DNA of 64,000 bases from NCBI GenBank assembly GCA_011364965.1, contig RDOB01000007.1, forward strand, positions 62,001-126,000, in the 5' to 3' direction. Both the position numbers and the translations under genes were made by a program. The notes beneath the pieces were generated by a model, which saw only the letters and a list, made by a program, of their open reading frames with translations, was not told the origin of the DNA and searched no databases. Source of the stretch: Candidatus Heimdallarchaeota archaeon. Lineage in GTDB: Archaea > Asgardarchaeota > Heimdallarchaeia > Hodarchaeales > Hodarchaeaceae. This document shows positions 43,498-50,724 of the stretch, one piece after another; positions within the stretch are counted from its first letter, which is position 1; the number at the start of each line of letters is the position of its first letter.

Positions 43498-44435
43498 AAA
43501 GGTTCGGATAATAATTCCAAAACTTCACCTTCAAGAGAAGCTTTGAGTGAAAGTAAAAATGGATGGAGTAAATCCGGGTCTACCAGTAAATTTGCCGGAT
43601 GTTTTTCAACAGTAAAGTTCCGAGACATATCAGAAGATGAGATATCTATGTATAATTGACCCTCAGGAAAATTAGACGGAAAAGAAAGAAGAACCAAAAC
43701 ATTCACAGAAAGTTCACTCCCCTCAACGATAATAGTAAATTTATAGGGGAATGAGATAATTTTTTCTCCCCGAGTAGATCCAGGAAACTCCTGAATGTCG
43801 TTTAAAGTAAAAGTAGTGTCAAATACTTCAATTAAAGCTTCTTTTATGGGAAGAAGTTGTTCAGGTAAGATTCCTATCGGTTTTAGCGGGGAAATCTCCA
43901 TACCCGCGGACATAATTCTGATATTCGACACAGGAATCCGTAATGTTTCAAAATTAGCACTACTAGGTTCCGTTGCCAAAGCTTGGTCTCTTCGATATAA
44001 TTCAATGATTACTTCAGGATCTGAATCTGGAAGAAAATCCACTATTAGGGCAAGAATTAGGTTCCTATGAGGATTCAACATAAAAAAATCACTAATTTCC
44101 CCATGATCCCTATGACTGGGCCCTCCATATCCAAGATGTTTGTGCCAATTCCCTAAATATAGTGTTGTTTCTTGTTCTAGGAGCTGTTTTGCATATTCGG
44201 GATCAATTTCGAAATACATATGTTCTCGAACAGCAAGATTGTCGGGTGGTATTTCCATCCTCTCAATGCAGATATCTAATCCCCCATTAATATTTCGAAT
44301 GGTTCCAAATAGCATTCCTCCAGTTTCCCTTCCTACCCATTTGGTTGCTTCTTCAATAATCTGGTCATAGATATCTTGACTTAAATATAGAAAAATACTG
44401 TCCTCTGGTTCAGGAAACATCAAAACTACCCTCAT
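43470..44435 (-). CDS. JAB/JAMM metallopeptidase fused to an RWD/UEV-like domain
   Basis: A 321-residue predicted deconjugating peptidase. The JAMM zinc site is complete: Glu37 in RETGGMLFG, H98-x-H100, S107 and D110 in WHKHLGYGGPSHRDHGEI. After residue 180 a second domain looks like an RWD/E2-related fold (FPYKFTIIVEGSELSVNVLV, then LSFPSNFPEGQLYIDIS), which could bind the E1 or an E2. A start at 44420 (MFPEPEDS) is possible because GAGGG lies upstream of it. It is the second gene of the operon, 38 bases after the peptide gene. It may mature a modifier or remove it. Confidence 0.85.
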   Translation of the reverse strand: MRVVLMFPEPEDSIFLYLSQDIYDQIIEEATKWVGRETGGMLFGTIRNINGGLDICIERMEIPPDNLAVREHMYFEIDPEYAKQLLEQETTLYLGNWHKHLGYGGPSHRDHGEISDFFMLNPHRNLILALIVDFLPDSDPEVIIELYRRDQALATEPSSANFETLRIPVSNIRIMSAGMEISPLKPIGILPEQLLPIKEALIEVFDTTFTLNDIQEFPGSTRGEKIISFPYKFTIIVEGSELSVNVLVLLSFPSNFPEGQLYIDISSSDMSRNFTVEKHPANLLVDPDLLHPFLLSLKASLEGEVLELLSEPLWKIMEGLN

Positions 44436-44473
44436 TGGTCTAGAGTGTATATCAAGGAAAGATAAGAAAGAAT

Positions 44474-44575
44474 CTAGTAATGCTTTGAGATTGGAACTGT
44501 ATCTACATTCTTTTCAGCATCTTCAGTCGCATTTTCTTTTGTTTCAGTATCTACGCGTTTAACAGGTCGAGGCAT
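44474..44575 (-). CDS. Small 33-residue peptide leading the JAB-E1-E2-E2 operon
   Basis: A 34-codon frame with ATG at 44575 and TAG at 44474-44476. A strong ribosome binding site AGGAG (complement of 44584-44588) lies eight bases upstream. The peptide begins MPRPVKRVDTETKENA, continues acidic (TEDAEK) and ends PISKHY, with no Gly-Gly tail and no transmembrane segment. It is 38 bases before the JAB gene. Its position suggests a substrate or accessory of the conjugation genes. It is too short for a beta-grasp fold and I recognise no family. It could alternatively be a leader peptide controlling the operon. Confidence 0.6.
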   Translation of the reverse strand: MPRPVKRVDTETKENATEDAEKNVDTVPISKHY

Positions 44576-44616
44576 ACTTTTACACTCCTAAAAATTGCAG
44601 GTATACAAAAAAATTC

Positions 44617-44634
44617 TGAATTTATTAAACTTTA
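44617..44634 (-). promoter_or_regulatory. TATA-like promoter of the second conjugation operon
   Basis: On the minus strand CTAAAGTTTAATAAATTC lies about 45-55 bases before the 33-codon gene. A purine-rich BRE-like AAAG followed by TTTAATAAA is a good match for an archaeal promoter. A start about 25 bases downstream would leave a leader of about 25 bases holding the AGGAG site. Confidence 0.4.
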
Positions 44635-44727
44635 GATATGAGACGAGGTGATTGCAGAGAAATGAACGCAAAGGCCTCCATAATTTCAGCAGTTATGAGA
44701 AAAATGTTTCTAACGAGAGAAAAAAGT

Positions 44728-46234
44728 TTATACCAGCTTCTTGCGACTTCTGTAATTTAGAAGGATTATAAGAAGAATAAATATTAGAAGAAACAATATT
44801 CCCTCCAAAAAATAGAGAGGTTCCTCCGAGAAAGGAGGAATGATTGTAGGGGAACAAGAACAAAGGAAGAAAATATTTATACACGGAAAAGAATAAGAAT
44901 TTTGAGCTTCTCCAGGAATTTGATAAGCAGAATCTATAATTCCATCATTATTATTATCAATTGCGATCCAGTCATCCCAGTAATTGCAATAAAAAGAGTT
45001 ATTAGTACCATCATCATATCCCTGAACAGGGTTACTCAAAAAAGCGTAGAAACAGATTATATTATTACTAGAAAGAGAATCAATAAATTTACCTGGATCA
45101 GTACTATTGACAATAATATTATCAGAAATTAGGTTTACGCTAGAGGAACGTAAAATTATCCCTTCATTCTTACTTGTATTAACAATGTTCTCTCTTAAAA
45201 GGCATTCATTAGAATTTAAGAGTTGAATACCCCTATAAGTACACAAGAGAGAATTATAGGTGACATTGATTTGCGTGCAAAATAGAATCGTGACACCATA
45301 AGAATTACACAAACTCTGATTTGTAATTGCGATATTCACACAATTTAATAGGACAATCTGCCCCATATTGGGTGGAACAGAAAGATTAGCTTACTCCAGC
45401 CAGAAAATGATTAGCTGACCATTAAAATAATTATGACAAACTTCAAGCTGACGAATAAAGGAAAGATCGGAACCTAAGATCATAAATCCACTCTGAAGGA
45501 ACTTATTATTCCGAATCGTATTATTTGCTGAAAGTGAAAGATAAAGCCCTAAAATGTCATTAAAAAGAAATGAATTGTTAGTAATCAAGTTATAATGGCA
45601 TACTAGAAGGTTAAAACAACAATTACCACACCCTGATATTGTATTATTGATAAAAGAAAGATTAGATGCTAAGGTGGCACTTACACCAATATAAAAAGCC
45701 TCAGAAACTAAATTATCCATAATAGTAATATTATATCAAGGTCTTAGCTCAATCCCTACAAAACATTCAATGAAAGAATTATTGCAAATCAACGAATTAT
45801 TGACCCCAATAAGGTTCACATCAGTGCTACTATAAGAGAGATCAAAATAATTAGAAGAAAGTCCACCATGAGTGCAATTCGCAAGATAGACCCCAGGATG
45901 TTCTCCAAAATAACACTGGAAGAAGTGAAAATAGATATCCACATTCACCAAGGTTATCATATTGCCAGAACCGTCTGAAAAAGTTCAATCCTGAATAAGA
46001 ATAGGAGCTTTAGCAGAACCATTACCTTACCAGCCTTCAATTTGCGCCATGGATATGAAATAATCATTACCATTGATAAATATGGTAGAATGAACTTGAT
46101 AGGAAGAGGAGGAAGATTGAGTAAGGGTAGATCTTTTTAAAAAAGGAAAATATTGAGTTGAGAACGCTGAAGAATGGATAAGAGATAAAAAAAATGACAA
46201 GAACGAGAAAACAAGAGATATAGAAACGTTTCAT
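44728..46234 (-). pseudogene. Broken right-handed beta-helix (NosD-like) surface protein gene
   Basis: One frame of about 500 codons encodes a signal peptide, parallel beta-helix repeats rich in Asn (NNSFLFND, NNTIRNNKF), a terminal domain (YCNYWDDWIAIDNNNDGIID) and a C-terminal transmembrane helix with a basic tail. It is interrupted by in-frame stops TAA 46027-46029, TGA 45985-45987, TGA 45736-45738 and TAA 45391-45393. A one-base deletion in the run after ATG 46234 is needed to join the start. All stops are one transition from Trp or Gln codons and no other indel is seen. It may be recent decay, or consensus errors. Intact relatives would be cell-surface proteins. Confidence 0.72.
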
Positions 46235-46448
46235 ATATCTCAATCTTTACTCTCAAGCTACCTAAATATTCATCCATGACTTGCAATAACAATACAAAAC
46301 TCAATTAGCAGAATTGTTTGTCTAGAGAAGATGAAACGGAAGCAAACCAGAGGTTATAGATGATCTTACGATAATTTATTTAATTACATATTTATAGATG
46401 GGGTGTTAGTGTTTAATAAAACATAAAGACGGGAGATTTTATTACCAT

Positions 46449-47228
46449 TTGGCATCCACGATAGATAATGATCACAGCGAGCCTTCTCAAACTGGAAAAG
46501 GACATCCATTAGTATTATTACATGGCTATTCAGGAAATTCTGAGATACACTGGAAAAATCAAATAAATAACTCTCTAATAAGAGCAGAATATCATATAAT
46601 TACTCCTAATATGTTTAGTTTTACGAATAAAAACCGAATGGAAATTCAAACAAAAACAAATTCGACGAATGAGGTTAAAAAGCTTAGATATTTCTTAAAA
46701 AAGCATATAAAAATATCTAAACCCTTATTTTTAGTTGGATACTCTATCGGAGGAGCACTTGCATTAACATACGCCTCATTCTTTCCTCAAGATGTACTAG
46801 GAATAATTCTTGTAAGTCCACTTGCGTTCTTGAATTCCTTTATTCCTACTGTCCCCACACTTCCGAAACGGACCATTACTAAAAATTTCACTAGAAAAGA
46901 AAGCTCATTTTACAAAGCAACTTGGGTTGTTTTCAAACGTATTATCAAAACTCTGTCTACTCTGAATCTGAAATTAAATGATGAAAGAGTAGTGAAATCC
47001 CTAAAAAACTTGCATCTACTAAATATTCCAATTTTACTCACATACGGTCTGGAAGATAGCATTAATCCATCACAAAACTATGAATTATTAAAAAAATATC
47101 TACCATTGAGGACTCAAATTGTCCCATTCCAAGGAGATCATAGTTTTCATGATACAGAACCTGAAAAATTTAATGAAGTCCTCTTATCGTTCTGTAAGGA
47201 TGTTCGCAGCAAAAAAAACAAACATTAA
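46449..47228 (+). CDS. Alpha/beta hydrolase
   Basis: A 259-residue serine hydrolase fold. The nucleophile elbow is VGYSIGGALAL (Ser near residue 99), the oxyanion HG motif is LLHGYSGNSE near residue 25, the catalytic Asp is likely in GLEDSINP and the His in GDHSFHD. Substrate could be an ester or thioester; a lipid is possible given that fatty-acid kinase and PlsY genes follow. The start is TTG at 46449, preceded by GGGAG eleven bases upstream. Its stop is 140 bases before the FakA gene, so it is not clearly in that operon. Confidence 0.8.
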   Translation: MASTIDNDHSEPSQTGKGHPLVLLHGYSGNSEIHWKNQINNSLIRAEYHIITPNMFSFTNKNRMEIQTKTNSTNEVKKLRYFLKKHIKISKPLFLVGYSIGGALALTYASFFPQDVLGIILVSPLAFLNSFIPTVPTLPKRTITKNFTRKESSFYKATWVVFKRIIKTLSTLNLKLNDERVVKSLKNLHLLNIPILLTYGLEDSINPSQNYELLKKYLPLRTQIVPFQGDHSFHDTEPEKFNEVLLSFCKDVRSKKNKH

Positions 47229-47368
47229 TAAGGGGTTGAAGTTCACTTCCGTAATCATTCCTTTTTTCAAGGTAAGATAAGCTTTTAGAGATAAGCTATT
47301 TAAATCTGAATTGATCGGAATTCGGATAAACTAGAAATCCTCAAGAAAAGTATAAGCTAGAGAAGTAA

Positions 47369-48400
47369 GTGGTATATGAGATGTCAGAGGATGATTTTAC
47401 TCTAATGGATTATAAGATATATCCAGAGGTCATTCTCCCCTCTGAACTCGTTTTCATGTTGCAAAACTCCTTAAAAAAACTAGAACAATATCGTAGCTTA
47501 TTAAATTCCATAAATGTTTTCCCAGTGCCTGATGGGGATACAGGAACCAATTTGGTGCAAACATTCCGATCAATTATTCATGAACTTTCGAATGTTGGCA
47601 TCAAAAATAATTGTGGGGAAATTATTTCGTTTGCATCGCAAGGTGCATTCACCAATTGCGCGGGAAGTTCAGGAAGTATTTTATCCGAGTATTTTAGGGG
47701 ACTAGAAATAGCTTGGAAAGACCAAAAGACGCTCAGCAATCATGATCTGGTGACAGGCTTAAAAAAAGGAGCAGAATTTGCATATAAAGCAGTAGTACGA
47801 CCTCGGGAAGGAACAATATTAACAGTCGCGCGACAGATTGGAGAATCAGCAGCAATCCTAGAGGAAACAGTAACAACCCCATTTGAATTACTATTGCTAA
47901 TTTTTGAAGATGCTAAGGTCGCTTTAAAAAATACCCGAAATATACTCAAAGAAGCAAAGAAAGCAGGAGTTGTTGACGCGGGAGCAATGGGATTAGTAAT
48001 CATGTTTGAAGGATTTCTCGAAACATTGAAGGATATTTATGCAGCTAAAATCAGCATTACTCCCGTAAGTGAAGATATCAGTGATTATCTAAATCCTGAA
48101 TTGCCCACGGACGAAATCCAGAAAGAATATGAAGTAATAATACAGATAACAGCATTAAAATATCCAATAAGTGTATTAATCGCAGAATTGCACCAACTTG
48201 GGAAAGCACTCGTTATAAATAAAACAAATCAGGAAGCAGTAATAAAAGTCCATATTCATTGTAAGGATCCAAAAGAGGTAATAAAAAAGATAGGACATTT
48301 AGCAGAATCAGTTATTATCATATCGATACAATCAATACACGAACAGGCCATGGAATTTATGAGAATATCAAATCAGGATATAGGAGAGACACCTGGTTGA
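47369..48400 (+). CDS. FakA-like fatty-acid kinase, DhaL-domain subunit
   Basis: A 343-residue protein. Residues 35-230 form a DhaL (Dak2) ATP-binding domain with NVFPVPDGDTGTN (Asp55/57), AGSSGSILSEYFRG, REGTILTVARQ and AGVVDAGAMG. A shorter C-terminal part resembles the middle domain of bacterial FakA, whereas bacterial FakA runs to about 550 residues, so this form is truncated or ancestral. FakA phosphorylates a fatty acid held by FakB. The DegV/FakB gene overlaps its end by four bases. GTG 47369 or ATG 47381 could be the start. Confidence 0.83.
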   Translation: MVYEMSEDDFTLMDYKIYPEVILPSELVFMLQNSLKKLEQYRSLLNSINVFPVPDGDTGTNLVQTFRSIIHELSNVGIKNNCGEIISFASQGAFTNCAGSSGSILSEYFRGLEIAWKDQKTLSNHDLVTGLKKGAEFAYKAVVRPREGTILTVARQIGESAAILEETVTTPFELLLLIFEDAKVALKNTRNILKEAKKAGVVDAGAMGLVIMFEGFLETLKDIYAAKISITPVSEDISDYLNPELPTDEIQKEYEVIIQITALKYPISVLIAELHQLGKALVINKTNQEAVIKVHIHCKDPKEVIKKIGHLAESVIIISIQSIHEQAMEFMRISNQDIGETPG

Positions 48401-49284
48401 AAATAGGTATAGTTACGGACTCTATGAGCGATCTGCCAGCTCAAATAGCTGAAAAATATCAAATAAAGATAATCCCAGGAGATATCTATATTAACGAGGA
48501 CAGGTACAAGAGTGGAATCGATTTAGATACAGAAGAATTAACAAAAATAATAACCGACAAAAATAAATCTTTTAGAACAGGAGCACCGTCACCCGGGGAG
48601 TATTATACTGCTTATAAAGAAATTCTAAATGAAGTAGACCTCATAATTAGCTTACATCCGCCAAGAAGGCAATCTGGAGCCTTGAATTCAGCTAACATCG
48701 CCCTACAAAGGGTTCCAGATGCCTCAAGAATAAAAATATTCGAAACGGGGGTAGCAACTCTGGGACTAGGGTTAACAGCCATTGCGACCGCTATAACAGC
48801 GCAAAAAACAAGCAATCAAACCGAGCTATTGACTCAAGTCCAAAAATACTGTGATCAAATTCAAGTCATAGGAACATTAGATTCGCTAAAATATGTAAGT
48901 AAAACAGGACGAATCAGTATAAAAATAGCCACAATGATGGCAGATGCATTATCCATCAAACCAATCCTAGTAATGAGAAATTCAGATATCATCCTAGCAG
49001 AAAGACCCAGAAAAAGATCAACTGCAATACACACAATAGTAAATATGCTATCAGAAACTTTGGATAGAGAGTTAATCCCCTCAATCATTGGCATAAGCAA
49101 CTTCCTATGTGAAGCAGATGCTCAACTGATGAGGCAGGAAATAGAAAAAGAATTTCCCAAATATCTAATTATCGAAGGGAATGCAGATCCCATGATTGCA
49201 GCAAACACTGGGCCTGGGTTATTATTAGTGGCTTGTTTTGCAGCTGCAAATAAGCAAATTGGAGGTAGAAAAATTAATTTTTGA
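48397..49284 (+). CDS. DegV-family fatty-acid-binding protein (FakB-like)
   Basis: A 295-residue DegV protein. KIGIVTDSMSDLP at the N-terminus, FRTGAPSPGEYY near residue 67, the SGALNSANIA loop and LKYVSKTGRIS are the family marks, with the fatty-acid carboxylate contact in the TGAPS/SG loops. FakB presents fatty acids to FakA for phosphorylation to acyl phosphate. It starts with TTG overlapping the FakA stop and its end overlaps the PlsY start by 47 bases, so the three are a tight unit. Confidence 0.88.
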   Translation: MKIGIVTDSMSDLPAQIAEKYQIKIIPGDIYINEDRYKSGIDLDTEELTKIITDKNKSFRTGAPSPGEYYTAYKEILNEVDLIISLHPPRRQSGALNSANIALQRVPDASRIKIFETGVATLGLGLTAIATAITAQKTSNQTELLTQVQKYCDQIQVIGTLDSLKYVSKTGRISIKIATMMADALSIKPILVMRNSDIILAERPRKRSTAIHTIVNMLSETLDRELIPSIIGISNFLCEADAQLMRQEIEKEFPKYLIIEGNADPMIAANTGPGLLLVACFAAANKQIGGRKINF

Positions 49285-49927
49285 ATTACTGTTAGGTGGA
49301 GGAATAGGATATCTCATAGGCTCTGTATTTATCACATATATTTGGGGGCAAATAAAGGGAATTGACCTAACACAAGAAGGAACAGGACAGTTAGGCGCTA
49401 CAAACGCGGGGCGGTTACTAGGCTGGCCATTATTGATAATAGGAGGGATATTTGATATTCTAAAGGCATATACTGCTCTAGTTCTAATTTACACTGTTTT
49501 TGGACTCTGGCTTAAAGTAAACTATCTGGAAATAATGTTAGCCAGTGGAAGCATAGGAATCCTGATAGGCCATATAAAATCCATCTGGATATGGATTGAA
49601 AAACATCAATGGCACGGTGGAAAAGGAGGTGCACCACTAGGTGGGATACTCCTATTCTATTCATGGCAAACGTTTCTCTTCCTCTATATTGGCCTGATGA
49701 CCTTGATGCAAATCATCAAAAAAATCATAACAAAGGAAAAAACATATGAAAACTTCATAACAAATAGCGTCGTTTTTGTGTGTATCCCCCCTATAATTTT
49801 CCTGTTCACCAGTAATATCTTCTATTTTGGATTAATACTACTTCTCGAAGGGATAATAATATATAGCGAGAGGGAAAAACTTTGGAGCATAATCAAGCAA
49901 GTTAAAAACCCCCCTCCTACAAAATAG
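49238..49927 (+). CDS. plsY: PlsY-like acyl-phosphate:glycerol-3-phosphate acyltransferase
   Basis: A 229-residue integral membrane acyltransferase. Motif 1 is GYLIGSVFITYI with EGTGQLGATNAGRLLGW (Asn/Gly-rich GATN as in bacterial PlsY), motif 2 is HGGKGGAPLGG, and several hydrophobic spans follow. PlsY transfers an acyl group from acyl phosphate to glycerol-3-phosphate to begin bacterial-type phospholipids. The upstream FakA and FakB would supply acyl phosphate. In a classic archaeon, whose membranes are ether-linked isoprenoid on glycerol-1-phosphate, this is out of place. The start at 49238 lies inside the DegV gene; a start at a later TTG or ATA cannot be excluded. Confidence 0.87.
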   Translation: MQLQISKLEVEKLIFELLLGGGIGYLIGSVFITYIWGQIKGIDLTQEGTGQLGATNAGRLLGWPLLIIGGIFDILKAYTALVLIYTVFGLWLKVNYLEIMLASGSIGILIGHIKSIWIWIEKHQWHGGKGGAPLGGILLFYSWQTFLFLYIGLMTLMQIIKKIITKEKTYENFITNSVVFVCIPPIIFLFTSNIFYFGLILLLEGIIIYSEREKLWSIIKQVKNPPPTK

Positions 49928-50025
49928 ACTCATAGATCATCAGAAATGCATCATAGAACAATGTTCGGATAGTTTCTCTGGTAACATTTTTATGGTCTCA
50001 ATCATAGAAAGAATAGCATTCTGGA

Positions 50026-50664
50026 ATGTCGTCGGGAAAAACAATGAGCTTTTTTGAGATTAAAGACGATTTATATAAAGTCTGTCTGATCGGGGACGGG
50101 GGTGTGGGGAAAACGGCTATAGTAGAGCAACTCCTAGGAAAAGGCTTCTCCTCAACCTATAACCTAACAATAGGAACAAATATCTGTACATGTGCAGTTG
50201 AAATTGATGAGCGAAGGATCAAATACCAAATTTGGGATCTAGCGGGACAACAACGTTTCGAATTTGTCCGAGCGTCTTTTTATCGCGGATCACACGCTAT
50301 AGTAATGGTATTTGACGTTACCAACCCAAATTCCTTTATAAATTTACGTGAGTGGAAATTTGAAGTTCTTCAGAACCTAAGAAAAAATCCTCCCAACATT
50401 CCAGTCTTATTATTAGGAAATAAATGCGATTTACAAGAAAAACAAGTGATTGATTCATTAACGATAGAAAATTTTAGAGAAGAACTGAAGTTCGATTTTC
50501 AATCGGGAGAACCAGGGTTTCTATATACTAGCGCCCTCTCAGGGATGAACGTATTGGAAGCATTCGAAATCCTTGGCCATCAGTTATTGAAAAATAAGAA
50601 AGCAACCCCCTATCTAAATAGAGCACCAGATATAGTACCGGGGTCACTTGAAACAGTAGAATAA
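50026..50664 (+). CDS. Rab/Ras-like small GTPase
   Basis: A 212-residue GTPase. G1 is GDGGVGKT (23-30), G2 Thr in NLTIGTN, G3 WDLAGQQRF (about 70-78) with the catalytic Gln kept, G4 LGNKCDL (about 130) and G5 TSALSG (about 166). The effector region resembles eukaryotic Rabs. There is no C-terminal Cys for prenylation, so membrane contact must be indirect. The frame could begin at Met1 or Met7. It is convergent with a large membrane protein. Unlike the longin-Rab at 20 kb it is a stand-alone domain. Confidence 0.9.
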   Translation: MSSGKTMSFFEIKDDLYKVCLIGDGGVGKTAIVEQLLGKGFSSTYNLTIGTNICTCAVEIDERRIKYQIWDLAGQQRFEFVRASFYRGSHAIVMVFDVTNPNSFINLREWKFEVLQNLRKNPPNIPVLLLGNKCDLQEKQVIDSLTIENFREELKFDFQSGEPGFLYTSALSGMNVLEAFEILGHQLLKNKKATPYLNRAPDIVPGSLETVE

Positions 50665-50724
50665 TTTCTCCAATTGTTTTGCTGTATAGAGATTATAGTA
50701 GTAATGCTTAGATCTATTCAATAC

